From Hyphomicrobium nitrativorans NL23 (GTDB lineage: Bacteria; Pseudomonadota; Alphaproteobacteria; Rhizobiales; Hyphomicrobiaceae), in contig NC_022997.1 of NCBI RefSeq assembly GCF_000503895.1, positions 1 through 64,000 of the forward strand: 64,000 nucleotides of DNA, in the 5' to 3' direction. The position numbers and the translations under genes were made by a program. Under the pieces are notes generated by a model, which had not been told where the DNA came from, made no database searches, and saw only the letters and a list, made by a program, of their open reading frames with translations. Each line of letters begins with the position of its first letter. Within the stretch, counting starts at the first letter, position 1. Below are positions 10,521 through 19,803 of this stretch, in pieces.

Positions 10521-10917
10521 TTTGGTGCGACACAAGCTGCCAGAAGCTTCGGACAAAAAGTGTGGTGCTTTGTGGAGGGCCGCGGCACTTGCCGCGGGTC
10601 GCCTTGCTCCCGGGCGCTGCCGCGCCGTTCTTTGGTGCGACACAAGCTGCCAGAAGCTTCGGACAAAAAGTGTGGTGCTTTGTGGAGGGCCGCGGCACTT
10701 GCCGCGGGTCGCCTTGCTCCCGGGCGCTGCCGCGCCGTTCTTTGGTGCGACACAAGCTGCCAGAAGCTTCGGACAAAAAGTGTGGTGCTTTGTGGAGGGC
10801 CGCGGCACTTGCCGCGGGTCGCCTTGCTCCCGGGCGCTGCCGCGCCGTTCTTTGGTGCGACACAAGCTGCCAGAAGCTTCGGACAAAAAGTGTGGTGCTT
10901 TGTGGAGGGCCGCGGCA
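10521..10917. repeat. 110-bp perfect tandem repeat, 3.6 copies
   Basis: Three identical 110-bp units (10521-10630, 10631-10740, 10741-10850) are followed by the first 67 bp of a fourth (10851-10917). Each unit contains a GC-rich hairpin (CCGCGG with a 6-nt loop) and a segment rich in A and GTG. No stop codon interrupts several frames, so long open frames appear on both strands, but the period is not a multiple of three and the three frames repeat in turn. That argues against a protein. The array sits between ptsO and ahcY. Confidence 0.9.
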
Positions 10918-11040
10918 GTCCATGCGAAGCATAGCTCCGGCGCTCTTTTGTTTGCATGGCTCCGCCATGACCCGCGCGCCGCGTCCAAGCGGAGCTTGGC
11001 TTCGCCAAGACGCTCCCGGGCGCTGCCGCGCCGCGTTCGG
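10918..11040. repeat. degenerate end of the tandem array with extra hairpins
   Basis: After 67 bp of the fourth unit the sequence diverges into about 90 bp with small palindromes (GCATGG...CCATG, CAAGC...GCTTGG). It then rejoins the end of the unit: 11012-11033 is identical to the last part of each repeat (GCTCCCGGGCGC and following). The fourth copy therefore looks like a unit whose middle was replaced. Confidence 0.6.
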
Positions 11041-11062
11041 GGCATGTCCGAAGTGGACCGGG

Positions 11063-11368
11063 TCAGTCCTCGCCGGCCAGTTCCTCGCCGAAGCCGGTCT
11101 CGACAAGATTGACGAGAGCTTCGAGCGCTTCCGGAGCTTCGGCGCCGGAGGCGTTGATATAGAGCGTGGAGCCAGGGCCTGCGGCGAGCATCATGAGGCC
11201 CATGATCGAGGTGCCGCCGACCGTCTGACCGTCGCGGGTCACGGTGATGGTGGCGTTGTAGCTCTCCGCGAGCTTCACGAACTTGGCAGACGCGCGCGCG
11301 TGCAGCCCCTTGCGGTTGACCACCGTCACCACGGCCTCGGGACGTTTGCTATCGCGGATTTCCGGCAT
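11063..11368 (-). CDS. ptsO: HPr-like phosphocarrier (NPr) of the PTS-Ntr system
   Basis: 101-residue HPr-family protein with the phosphorylated histidine in KGLHARAS (His23) and the regulatory-serine region GTSIMGLMML. It relays phosphate from EI-Ntr to EIIA proteins. In this bacterial order the system has no sugar permease and serves regulation. It lies 16 bp after the EIIA gene and forms one operon with it. The N-terminus is about 8 residues longer than E. coli HPr. Confidence 0.92.
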   Translation of the reverse strand: MPEIRDSKRPEAVVTVVNRKGLHARASAKFVKLAESYNATITVTRDGQTVGGTSIMGLMMLAAGPGSTLYINASGAEAPEALEALVNLVETGFGEELAGED

Positions 11369-11384
11369 TTCGGCGCTCTCCTGC

Positions 11385-11789
11385 CTACTGCTCGCCGGAC
11401 AGCTCTTGGCTGGCCACTTTGATATATTTCCGGCCGGCCTCGCGCGCCAACGTCACGGCTTCGTCGAGCGGAACGTCCGCGCGCAGGCCCGCGAGCTTGA
11501 CCAGGATGGGCAGATTGATGCCCGCCAGGATCTCGACCTTCGCCTCGTCCATCACGGAAATCGCGAGGTTCGATGGCGTACCGCCGAACATATCGGTCAG
11601 GATGATGACGCCGTCGCCCGTTTCGGCGCGGCGCACGGCCTCAAGGATCTCGCTGCGGCGCAGCTCCATATCGTCCTCAGGCCCGATGGAAATGGTCTCC
11701 AGCTGCGTCTGGGGGCCGACGATGTGCTCCAGTGCCGCGCGGAATTCTACGGCGAGGCCGCCGTGCGTAACGATCACAAGTCCGATCAT
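11385..11789 (-). CDS. ptsM: PTS EIIA of the mannose type (regulatory)
   Basis: 134 residues with the EIIA-Man fold signature: VTHGG with the phosphorylated His9, and LTDMFGGTPSN. It accepts phosphate from NPr. No EIIB, EIIC or EIID gene is nearby, so it is probably a signalling protein acting with HprK and ChvG/ChvI, as proposed for related bacteria. Gene order and spacing place it between hprK and ptsO. Confidence 0.92.
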   Translation of the reverse strand: MIGLVIVTHGGLAVEFRAALEHIVGPQTQLETISIGPEDDMELRRSEILEAVRRAETGDGVIILTDMFGGTPSNLAISVMDEAKVEILAGINLPILVKLAGLRADVPLDEAVTLAREAGRKYIKVASQELSGEQ

Positions 11790-11976
11790 CTGGAAGAGCC
11801 GTGATTGTTGCGAGTTTTCGATTCGCCGACGCGGAGCCGATCCTCCACACGCCGCGGCCTAACTCTCCATCGCGTCACGATTTTCTCCATGGCATCATGA
11901 GACGCTAAGCGGACCAAAGCCCGTGCCACAGGGCGCGGCGGAGACTTACAGGGCTTCACGGGCAACGCAAGGACTT

Positions 11977-12468
11977 TCATCCAACAGACCGCGGGGGGGC
12001 CAGCACGTCCCGGGCTGCGGCCAGCGCGAGCACGACCTTTGCCGGAGCGGACGCCTCGAACGGCGCGAGACGCAGCGTCGGGACGGCCTGTCCCAGGAAA
12101 ACCGTCGCGATCTCTTCGAGCGGAAAGCGCGGCACGTCGTCGAGTGCCACGAGGTCGATCACGAGCGCGAGGCGCGCAGACGCACGGTAGGGCACCTCCA
12201 GCACGCCGAGGCCGCGCACTTCAAGTTTGCCGGCGATAGCGGGCGGAGCCGAGACCTCGATGCCGTCGAATGTGCGGCGAAGCTCGACCTGGTCGTCGGC
12301 CACGAGTTCGGCGCGGTGCGGCACATGAGCCAGCGCGGGAGCCGCGATGCAGCGTAGCGCGAGGTCGGACTTACCGGCTCCCGAAGGGCCGCGGATCAAC
12401 GCCGCTTTGCCGCCAAGCGCGAGCGCGGTGGCGTGAACGCGCTCAAACTCGGTCGCGGGGCGCGTCAT
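11977..12468 (-). CDS. hprK: HPr kinase/phosphorylase, short alphaproteobacterial form
   Basis: 163 residues, about half the length of the Gram-positive enzyme because the N-terminal domain is missing, as is usual in this class. The Walker A loop GPSGAGKS (27-34) and the following DLALR are clear. It phosphorylates or dephosphorylates the regulatory serine of NPr. The start overlaps the end of chvG by 26 bp, which indicates translational coupling. It is followed by a 187-bp gap before the EIIA gene in which no gene was seen. Confidence 0.92.
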   Translation of the reverse strand: MTRPATEFERVHATALALGGKAALIRGPSGAGKSDLALRCIAAPALAHVPHRAELVADDQVELRRTFDGIEVSAPPAIAGKLEVRGLGVLEVPYRASARLALVIDLVALDDVPRFPLEEIATVFLGQAVPTLRLAPFEASAPAKVVLALAAARDVLAPPRSVG

Positions 12469-14422
12469 GGTGCCGATCCGAAGCAGGCGCCGCGCGCCGG
12501 CCGCTGGTCATGCCGGAGCGGGCCGAGGCAACGAGCGCGGGCAGGCGCACGACGAACCGTGCGCCGAGAGGCTTGTCGTCCGCCGCCTGCAGTGCGCCTC
12601 GCCTGTTCTCGGCCGAGATTTCACCGCCGTGGGCGCGAATGATCTCACGCGAGATCGAAAGGCCGAGCCCGGAGTTCTTGCCGCGCACCGCCTCGGTGTC
12701 GGGGCGATCCGTGTAAAAGCGGTCGAAGATGATGCTAAGGCGGTCATCGGGAATGCCGGGGCCTTCATCCTCCACCGCCAGCTCGACGATGCCGGCGACG
12801 CGGCGCACGTGCACCGTCACGGTGCTCGCTTCCGGAGAAAACGAAACTGCATTGTCCACGAGGTTGGTCAACACCTGGCCGAGACGGCCGGCGTGGCCGC
12901 TCACGAGAAACGCGCCTTCGAACGGGGCGGGCGCGATCTCCGTCGCCACGAGGCGGCTGTCGCTCGAAAGGATGTCGCGGAAAATCTGCGCGACGCTCGC
13001 GGCCACGCTGGTCACGTCGACCGGGCCCATCTGCTGGCGTGCCAACTCCGCGTCGAGACGAGAGGCGTTGGACACGTCGGTGATCAGACGGTTGAGCCGT
13101 TTCAGCTCGTTCTGGATCTGGCGCACAACTTCCTGGCGCTGTTCCTCCGTCTTGGCGTAGGCAAGCGCTTCAGCCATCGAGCGGGCCGCGGTCAGCGGGT
13201 TTTTCAACTCATGCGCCACGTCGGCGGCGAAGCTCTCGCTCGCTTCGGCGCGCCGATAGAGCGCATCCGTCATGGAGGCGAAGGCGGACGCCATCTGCCC
13301 CACTTCATCGGTGCGGTGCGCATAGTCGGGCAACTCATGGCGGGCCGAGATGTTGCGGCTCACATGCTCGGCGGAGGCGGAGAGGCGGCGGATCGGCCCC
13401 GCCACCGTGCGCGCCAGCATCAGCGAACTCACCAGGGTGGCGATGAGCGCAAAAGCCGCGAGCACCCAGATGAGCGCGCGTTCCTCGGAGAGAATGTCGT
13501 CGATCTCGCCCGGCGGGGTCGACATCAGAAGGACGCCTTGCACGACGCCGCCTCGCTTGATGGGCACGGCCGTCGAGACGATCTGCTCGCCCTTCTCGTT
13601 GAGCAGCAGCATGGCCGTCGTCGTGCCTTCGAGGGCGCGCCGGACCTCGCGGTAGGAGGTGCCGTTGGCGTTGCCGATCTCGCGGTAGACCGGCAACTCC
13701 TCTCCGATCATCAAAGACTTGAGGCGTGTCCAAAAGTTTTTCGTGCGCAGCCGCGTGCCATCTTCGACCTTCGGCTCGTGGCGGTTGAGCTGGCCACGCA
13801 TCAGCAAAGTTGCCGAATCCATGACCAGCGTGCCGTCGCGGCTGTAGACGCGGGCACGACGCTGCGTCGGCTGGATCAGGCGGCGCAGAATGGGCGCCAC
13901 GCGTTCGGGACGGATCGATAGCTCGTGCGCGGCGAACGCATCGTCCGCGTGGTCCTGAGGCGACAGCAAATCATCGGTCGGAATGATCAGGCGGCCAGGC
14001 TCGATCCGCGCATCGCTCGCGATGGCAGCGGCGATGATCTCGCCCTGGACGCGCAGCGACTCCCGCTTCGCTTCGAGCAGCCAGACGTTGTGCTCGCTGA
14101 AATAGAAGATGCCGCCGATGACGACGACGAGGCCTGCGAGATTGGCGGCAAGGATACGGCGGAGCAGGCTTGCGCTGAGGAAGCGGAAAACGAACGTGCC
14201 CTGCCACCAGCGCGAATGCCGGGCCATCGCCTTCGAGACCCGACGCAGCAGCCTGCGGGGCCACGGCAGAAGCGCGGCCGCCTGCCTCCGCAGCCCGGAC
14301 GTGACAGCGTCGAGCCCGGTGGCAGTCGCCGGCGTTCGCTCGGTTTCGAGCGCCATTGCCCCTCCACTCCAGGGTGTGTCCTCGATACCGTCAGGCTGGC
14401 TTGCGCCTGATGCGGCCAACAC
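12443..14422 (-). CDS. chvG: Sensor histidine kinase ChvG
   Basis: 659-residue inner-membrane kinase. Domains: cytoplasmic N-terminus, TM1 (about 91-108), a periplasmic sensor domain of about 205 residues, TM2 (about 317-338), HAMP, HisKA with VAHELKNPL (His404), and HATPase with NLVDNAVSFSP and DEGPGIP. With ChvI it senses acid pH or envelope stress in related bacteria. The N-terminal start is uncertain: an ATG at 14356 would remove 22 residues. It lies directly downstream of chvI, separated by 117 bp that contain a repeat element, and overlaps hprK. Confidence 0.93.
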   Translation of the reverse strand: MLAASGASQPDGIEDTPWSGGAMALETERTPATATGLDAVTSGLRRQAAALLPWPRRLLRRVSKAMARHSRWWQGTFVFRFLSASLLRRILAANLAGLVVVIGGIFYFSEHNVWLLEAKRESLRVQGEIIAAAIASDARIEPGRLIIPTDDLLSPQDHADDAFAAHELSIRPERVAPILRRLIQPTQRRARVYSRDGTLVMDSATLLMRGQLNRHEPKVEDGTRLRTKNFWTRLKSLMIGEELPVYREIGNANGTSYREVRRALEGTTTAMLLLNEKGEQIVSTAVPIKRGGVVQGVLLMSTPPGEIDDILSEERALIWVLAAFALIATLVSSLMLARTVAGPIRRLSASAEHVSRNISARHELPDYAHRTDEVGQMASAFASMTDALYRRAEASESFAADVAHELKNPLTAARSMAEALAYAKTEEQRQEVVRQIQNELKRLNRLITDVSNASRLDAELARQQMGPVDVTSVAASVAQIFRDILSSDSRLVATEIAPAPFEGAFLVSGHAGRLGQVLTNLVDNAVSFSPEASTVTVHVRRVAGIVELAVEDEGPGIPDDRLSIIFDRFYTDRPDTEAVRGKNSGLGLSISREIIRAHGGEISAENRRGALQAADDKPLGARFVVRLPALVASARSGMTSGRRAAPASDRHHDAPRDRV

Positions 14423-14438
14423 TCGCTCCGACGCGTTC

Positions 14439-14479
14439 TAGAGCGTGATCAGCTTCAATTGAATCGCGATCACGCTCTA
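14439..14479. repeat. palindromic intergenic repeat
   Basis: TAGAGCGTGATC (14439-14450) pairs with its perfect complement at 14468-14479 around a 17-nt loop. Elements with AGAGC(A/G)TGATC arms are frequent between genes in Rhizobiales. It lies between chvI and chvG. Confidence 0.6.
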
Positions 14480-14505
14480 TGTCTTTCGTGAGACCGACGA
14501 TTCAC

Positions 14506-14530
14506 GTTTCAGGCTGATAGGGCCTGAAAC
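14506..14530 (-). terminator. hairpin after chvI
   Basis: A 9-bp stem (14506-14514 with 14522-14530) lies 10 bp after the chvI stop. No T-run follows, so read-through into chvG is likely. Confidence 0.4.
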
Positions 14531-14539
14531 GATCGTGGT

Positions 14540-15247
14540 CTATGCCTCTTTGAAGCGGTAGCCGACGCCGTAGAGCGTCTCGATGACATCGAAGCTATCG
14601 TCGACCTGCTTGAACTTCTTACGCAAGCGTTTGATATGACTGTCGATTGTGCGGTCGTCAACGTAAACTTGGTCGTCGTAGGCGGCATCCATCAGCGCGT
14701 CGCGCGTCTTGACCACGCCGGGGCGCTGCGCGAGCGCCTGGAGGATCAGAAATTCCGTCACGGTCAGCGTCACCGGGCGGGCATCCCAGTGGCAGGTGTG
14801 GCGCTCCGGATCGAGCTTGAGCTTTCCGCGCTCCAGGGTGTGGGCGACGGTCGTCTCCGCGGCCTGGCCGTCCTTCGGTTGCAGGCGGCGCAGGATCGCG
14901 CGCACGCGCTCCACGATGAGGCGCTGCGAGAAGGGTTTTGCGATGTAATCGTCGGCGCCCATCTTGAGGCCGAACAGTTCGTCGATCTCCTCGTCCTTCG
15001 AGGTGAGGAAGATCACGGGCATGTCGGACTGCTGCCGCACGCGGCGGAGCAACTCCATGCCGTCCATGCGCGGCATCTTGATATCGAAGATGCCGAGGTC
15101 GGCGGGATCCTCGGTCAGAGCCTCAAGCGCGGACGCACCGTCGGAATAGGTGCGCACCTTGTAGCCTTCGGCTTCGAGCGCCATCCCGAGTGACGTCAGG
15201 ATGTTGCGCTCGTCATCTACAAGCGCGATCGTGCTCTTCTCTTTCAT
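14540..15247 (-). CDS. chvI: Response regulator ChvI (OmpR family)
   Basis: 235 residues: receiver domain with phospho-acceptor Asp in [10 protein letters not shown] and the conserved Lys of FLTSKDEE, then a winged-helix DNA-binding domain with [16 protein letters not shown]. It is the partner of the ChvG kinase encoded next downstream and controls acid, envelope and metabolic genes in relatives. The start at 15247 is followed upstream by a 174-bp region shared with the divergent HugZ-like gene, which must hold both promoters. Confidence 0.95.
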   Translation of the reverse strand: MKEKSTIALVDDERNILTSLGMALEAEGYKVRTYSDGASALEALTEDPADLGIFDIKMPRMDGMELLRRVRQQSDMPVIFLTSKDEEIDELFGLKMGADDYIAKPFSQRLIVERVRAILRRLQPKDGQAAETTVAHTLERGKLKLDPERHTCHWDARPVTLTVTEFLILQALAQRPGVVKTRDALMDAAYDDQVYVDDRTIDSHIKRLRKKFKQVDDSFDVIETLYGVGYRFKEA

Positions 15248-15421
15248 GTTCAGGTTCCGCTTATCCTCTGGGCGCTCTTAATAGGGATCGATTGCGCTTT
15301 ATGGTCCCAAGGTGGATCAATTGTGGCAGGAGATCCGTTACGTCTCTCCGCCTGAACCCAGTCTGAACGGTGCGTAACCTGATCGGTGCCCACCGCAAGC
15401 TCACACGAGGCTCGTTTCCCC

Positions 15422-16189
15422 ATGGCTGTCACCGATCCCGGCACCCCGTCCAACGCACCGCGAGACGCGCTCCCGCCCGCCGAGGCCGCCCGCGTGCTCA
15501 CGCGCCGAGCCCTCAAAGCGTCGCTTGCCACGCTCGAAAGTACGACCGGCCATCCTTACGCCTCGCTGGTCACAATCGCAACCGATGTGGACGGCACGCC
15601 CCTCCTCCTGATCTCAACCCTCGCCCTCCACACGAAAAATCTCCTCGCCGACGGCCGGGCGAGCCTGCTGTTCGACGGCACAGACGCCACCGGAGACCCG
15701 CTCGCGGGCGGACGGGTCACGCTGATGGGGCGCGCGCAGAAGAGCGAGCGCGCCGCCGCACGGAGCCGGTTCCTCGCGCGCCAACCGCACGCCGCGGGCT
15801 ATGCCGATTTTCCGGATTTCGCCTTCTACGAACTCGTCCCGGATCGGGCGCATTACATCGGCGGGTTCGGACGCATCGTCGATCTCGATCCGCGCGATCT
15901 ATTGCTCGACATCTCGGACGCCGCGTCCCTCGTCGCCGGTCACGACGACATCGTCGCGCATATGAACGAAGATCATGCGGCGGCGAACGAGCTTTATGCC
16001 ACCGTGCTCGCGGGAGCACCGAGCGGACCGTGGAGCATGACCGGCATCGATCCCGAAGGCTTCGATCTCGTCTGCGACGGCATGACAGCGCGTCTCACCT
16101 TCGACAACCGCGTAACCTCCCCTGAGGAAGCGCGCCGCGAATTGGTGGCTCTCGTCGCACGTGCGCGGGAGCGTCAACCGATACGTTAG
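15422..16189 (+). CDS. HugZ-like / pyridoxamine-phosphate-oxidase-fold protein with DUF2470 domain
   Basis: 255 residues. The N-terminal split-barrel flavin-fold domain (about 25-165; TLALHTKNLLADGRASLLFD) is followed by a DUF2470 domain with HMNEDHAAANELYA. This is the layout of HugZ-type proteins, which bind or break down haem in some bacteria; others in the family are of unknown role. The ATG at 15422 is chosen, but a GTG at 15386 is possible because neither has a strong ribosome-binding site. It is divergent from chvI, with no haem uptake genes nearby. Confidence 0.82.
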   Translation: MAVTDPGTPSNAPRDALPPAEAARVLTRRALKASLATLESTTGHPYASLVTIATDVDGTPLLLISTLALHTKNLLADGRASLLFDGTDATGDPLAGGRVTLMGRAQKSERAAARSRFLARQPHAAGYADFPDFAFYELVPDRAHYIGGFGRIVDLDPRDLLLDISDAASLVAGHDDIVAHMNEDHAAANELYATVLAGAPSGPWSMTGIDPEGFDLVCDGMTARLTFDNRVTSPEEARRELVALVARARERQPIR

Positions 16190-16299
16190 TTCAACGTCTT
16201 AGGCCTTTGTGAGCGCTTGTGCGGCCTGCGCGCGATCAATAGAGAAGGGGCAGATTTCCGATAGCCTCAACGCTCTCGATTGGCGGAGAACACACCGAC

Positions 16300-18108
16300 A
16301 TGAACGCCGCGCCTCCCGTAAAGATCGCAACGACGAATTCGGCGGTTCTTTCGTTCGTCGAAGACTGCCGAAAGTTGTTCGCACCAGGCGCCGTTCACTG
16401 GTGCAGCGGCAGCCAGGCGGAATACCAGCATCTGCTGCACAGAATGGTGCAGATGGGAACGGCGCTGTGGCTGGACCCGGACAAGCGCCCCAACTCGGTG
16501 ATCGTGCGGTCCGATCCGGCAGACGTCGCCCGCGTGGAAGATCAGACGTTCATCTGCTCGGTGTCCGAATCCGACGCCGGGCCGACCAACAATTGGGCAA
16601 ATCCCGGAAAGATGAAGGTCACGCTCGAACGCCTGTTCGACGGCGCGATGATGGGGCGGACGATGTACGTGATCCCCTATTCGATGGGGCCGATCGGATC
16701 GCCGATCGCACGGATCGGCATCATGGTGACCGACAGCGCCTATGCGGCCGCCAATATGCACATCATGACGCGCGTCGGCGACGAGGTGCTCAAGGCTCTC
16801 GGCGACAACACGGATTTCGTGCGCGGACACCACACGGTCGGCGTGCCGCTCAAGCGGCAGACGTGGGCCGACGAGCCGTGGCCCTGCAATACCACGAAGT
16901 ACATCTGCCATTTCCCGGAAACGCGCGAGATCTGGTCGTTCGGCTCCGGCTACGGCGGAAACGCGCTTCTCGGCAAGAAGTGCCATGCGCTCCGCATCGC
17001 GTCCGTGCAGGCCCGCGACGAAGGCTGGCTCGCCGAGCACATGCTGATCCTCAAGCTCACCAATCCGGAAGGCCAATCCAAATTCATCGCCGCCGCCTTC
17101 CCGTCCGCATGCGGCAAGACCAATCTCGCCATGGTGATCCCCACCATTCCCGGCTGGAAGGCCGAGACCATCGGCGACGACATCTGCTGGATGAAATTCG
17201 GCGCGGACGGGCGTCTCTACGCGATCAACCCCGAGACCGGCTTCTTCGGCGTGGCGCCCGGCACATCGCGCGAGACAAACCTCAACGCGATGAAGACGCT
17301 CGACGCCAACTGCATCTTCACCAACGTCGGAATGACCGACGACGACGACTTCTACTGGGAGAACATGGGCGAAGATCCGCCCCCGCACCTGACGGACTGG
17401 CTGCGCCGGTCCTGGTCGCCCGCGTCCGGCCGGCCCGCAGCGCACCCCAACGCGCGCTTCACGGCACCGGCCGCGCAATGTCCCGTCATCGCCAAGGAGT
17501 GGGACGACCCCAAAGGCGTACCGATCGACGCCATTCTTTTCGGCGGACGGCGGGCGTCCGTCGTGCCGCTCGTCTCGGAGGCGCTCTCGTGGCAGCACGG
17601 CACCTTCCTTGGTGCGACCATGGCGTCCGAAAAGACCGCCGCGGCTGCGGGTAAGATCGGAGACGTTCGGCGGGACCCGATGGCGATGCTGCCCTTCTGC
17701 GGCTATCACATGGGCGACTACTTCCAGCACTGGCTCGACATCGGCGAGAAGGGCGGCAGCGCCATGCCCAAGATCTTCTATGTCAACTGGTTCAGAAAGA
17801 GCGCCGACGGCAAGTTCCTGTGGCCGGGCTATGCGGAAAACAGCCGCGTGCTGAAATGGATCTTCGAGCGGTGCGACGGCGCGGACAACGCGGTCGAAAC
17901 CCCCATCGGGCGGCTGCCCGCCGACGGCGCGCTCGATCTCGACGGGCTCGATGTGCCGGGCGAGGATCTAGCTGAATTGCTCAAGGTCGACGTCGAGGGC
18001 TGGAAAGGCGAACTCCCCTCCATCCGCGAGCACTTCGCCACTTTCGGCGATAAGCTTCCGGCTGGCCTCCGAGAGGAGTTGGCGGCGCTGGAGCAGCGGC
18101 TCGGATAA
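16300..18108 (+). CDS. pckG: Phosphoenolpyruvate carboxykinase, GTP type
   Basis: 602-residue cytosolic enzyme converting oxaloacetate and GTP to phosphoenolpyruvate and CO2, central to gluconeogenesis and to C4/C3 balance in methylotrophs. The nucleotide loop FPSACGKTN (267-275) and [21 protein letters not shown] region mark the GTP family. Many Rhizobiales carry the unrelated ATP-type pckA at this place beside chvI/chvG, so the position is conserved while the enzyme class differs. The start has GGAGAA 9 nt upstream. ChvI control would be plausible by analogy. Confidence 0.94.
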   Translation: MNAAPPVKIATTNSAVLSFVEDCRKLFAPGAVHWCSGSQAEYQHLLHRMVQMGTALWLDPDKRPNSVIVRSDPADVARVEDQTFICSVSESDAGPTNNWANPGKMKVTLERLFDGAMMGRTMYVIPYSMGPIGSPIARIGIMVTDSAYAAANMHIMTRVGDEVLKALGDNTDFVRGHHTVGVPLKRQTWADEPWPCNTTKYICHFPETREIWSFGSGYGGNALLGKKCHALRIASVQARDEGWLAEHMLILKLTNPEGQSKFIAAAFPSACGKTNLAMVIPTIPGWKAETIGDDICWMKFGADGRLYAINPETGFFGVAPGTSRETNLNAMKTLDANCIFTNVGMTDDDDFYWENMGEDPPPHLTDWLRRSWSPASGRPAAHPNARFTAPAAQCPVIAKEWDDPKGVPIDAILFGGRRASVVPLVSEALSWQHGTFLGATMASEKTAAAAGKIGDVRRDPMAMLPFCGYHMGDYFQHWLDIGEKGGSAMPKIFYVNWFRKSADGKFLWPGYAENSRVLKWIFERCDGADNAVETPIGRLPADGALDLDGLDVPGEDLAELLKVDVEGWKGELPSIREHFATFGDKLPAGLREELAALEQRLG

Positions 18109-18387
18109 AGATCTTCCGGCGGCCGCCTGAGCTCCGTCAGGGACGGGCTTGCCCTTCTCTCGCAGCGCTCGCATGGTGTCGGTGCCGCCTCGTCCATCCC
18201 CGGATGGCGAGGCCGTCTCGGCACGACGTGTCATGCGCCGCTTTCTCTTTCTCCGGATTGCTTTTTCCGGACGCATGTACTCGATCTTGCTGGTGAATCA
18301 TGGTCTACACGATGCGATCGCGTGTGCGGGCACCGATCCGACATGACGGCTTCAGAGCCCAACTCAAAGCCCAACAGGGCAACCGCA

Positions 18388-18909
18388 ATGCTGGACTGGC
18401 TTTCGAAGTTCATCGGGCGACGCCATGACGCGCCGCCGCCCAGCGCGATCTCGCCGATCCGCGTTTCGCTCGACGATAGGATCGTATCCGTTCGCGACGA
18501 AAAGGGGCGCGTTGCCCTCATCGAGTGGGGCGAGATCGAGCGCGTTCACGTTGCGGTCGACAAATCCGACCCGGAGCACGAGATTCAGTGGGTGCTTTCG
18601 GACCGTGACGGGCGGGCCAGTCTTTCGGTGCCGATGGGCGCGGAGGGCGAGGGCCCCTTCATCAAGGCCATGCAGGCGCGTCTGGCCGACTTCGACAACA
18701 TGGCCGTCGTCGAGGCGCTGAGCAGCCCCACAAACGGGGAATTCCAGGTTTGGCCCCCCTCGACTTCGCCGTCTAAAGACGTTCCGATGCGCGATGCCGC
18801 AGAACAAGCGGTTTTGATCTGTGAAACGCAAAGGCCGTGCCTCCCGCCCCCTGACGTGTGCCCCGTTCCGGGCTATGGTGGGCGCCTCATCTCCTGCGAA
18901 AGGACATCT
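18388..18909 (+). CDS. small conserved-looking domain, in frame with the following redoxin
   Basis: Residues from the ATG at 18388 to about 18760 read like a normal small soluble protein (acidic, with [19 protein letters not shown]). I do not recognise the family. The last 50 codons before the redoxin start (18760-18909) look non-coding in composition. No stop separates the two, so as written this is the N-terminal part of one 423-residue reading frame. One extra C in the C6 run at 18754-18759 would create a TAA at 18774 and a clean independent gene of about 130 residues. An upstream ATG at 18343 is also possible. Confidence 0.5.
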
Positions 18910-19656
18910 ATGTTCGACCCCGAGAACCCGCCAGAGCTTGCCGCCGCCGCCTGGTTTAACGCCGATTCCTCCCTGACGCTGGCAAGCCTCAAGGGCAAGG
19001 TCGTCCTGCTCGCCGCCTTCCAGCAGCATTGCCCCGGCAGCCTCAAGCACGGCCTTCCGCAGGCGGCGCGCATCGCGGGCGCCTTCAGCGACGACGAGGT
19101 GGTCGTGATCGGGCTCAACACGCCCTTCGAGCACGCCGACAAGCAGGACAAAGCCGCCCTCGAAGCGTTCGTCGCCGAGCATGAGCTGAAATTTCCGGTG
19201 GCGCTCGACAAGACCACCGGCGGTCCCCTGCCGGAAACGATGGACGCGTTCGAAATTCAGGGCACACCTGCGGTGCTGCTGTTCGACCGGCAGGGCCGGC
19301 TGCGGCGGCATTACCTCGGACAGGTGGACGATCTGAGGCTCGGCGCCGAGATCATGGCGCTCACGCTCGAAGCACGGAATGCGCCGCGTGAGCAGTCAAT
19401 CGCACTTGAGCGGCGCCTGGCGGCCGTGCTCGCCGACCCCAACGATCACGCGCACGGCGACGGCTGCGGATGCGGGCACGACCACGGCCATTCTCACGAT
19501 CATTCCCATGGGCACGATCATGGCCACGACCATCATCACCACGCCCATGACGGCGGGTGCTGTGGCGGGCACGGTCACAAGCACGAGGCCGATCACAGCC
19601 ACGAGCACACCCACGCGGGCGGCCATGACGGGTGCGGCTGCGGCCATAAGCACTGA
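18910..19656 (+). CDS. Peroxiredoxin/TlpA-like redoxin with a His/Cys-rich metal-binding tail
   Basis: 248 residues from an ATG with a very good ribosome-binding site (GAAAGGA, 5 nt upstream). The thioredoxin-fold domain (about 1-150) has a single active-site cysteine in FQQHCPGS and the cis-proline region [10 protein letters not shown]. From about residue 170 the tail is packed with histidine, plus cysteine pairs (CGCGH, GGCCGG), which should bind several zinc, nickel or copper ions. The tail may be for metal storage or sensing; metal-linked redox function is inferred. It is not in the Zur pair at 5-8 kb, and no Zur-like palindrome was seen before it. Confidence 0.8.
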   Translation: MFDPENPPELAAAAWFNADSSLTLASLKGKVVLLAAFQQHCPGSLKHGLPQAARIAGAFSDDEVVVIGLNTPFEHADKQDKAALEAFVAEHELKFPVALDKTTGGPLPETMDAFEIQGTPAVLLFDRQGRLRRHYLGQVDDLRLGAEIMALTLEARNAPREQSIALERRLAAVLADPNDHAHGDGCGCGHDHGHSHDHSHGHDHGHDHHHHAHDGGCCGGHGHKHEADHSHEHTHAGGHDGCGCGHKH

Positions 19657-19803
19657 GTTCTGACGGCATGAAACGGACATCCGCGACGGCGGGCGCTGCC
19701 GCAGATGTCCGTCAAGTTGTTCATACCGCGTCCTCACGCCTTCAGCACGCCACCCGAATCGGCGGAATGTTCGTCAATAATTTTTGATGGACAGGAGCCG
19801 GAG

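Noticed and set aside
18322-18387. Start of the upstream domain at the GTG 18322
   Set aside because: No ribosome-binding site, and the added residues look non-coding. ATG 18388 fits the coding character better, though 18343 remains possible.
19470-19650. CRISPR-like repeats in the CATGGCCAC-rich stretch
   Set aside because: The repeats are His and Gly codons of a protein tail, without regular spacers. The His-rich loops of the TonB receptor are the same case.
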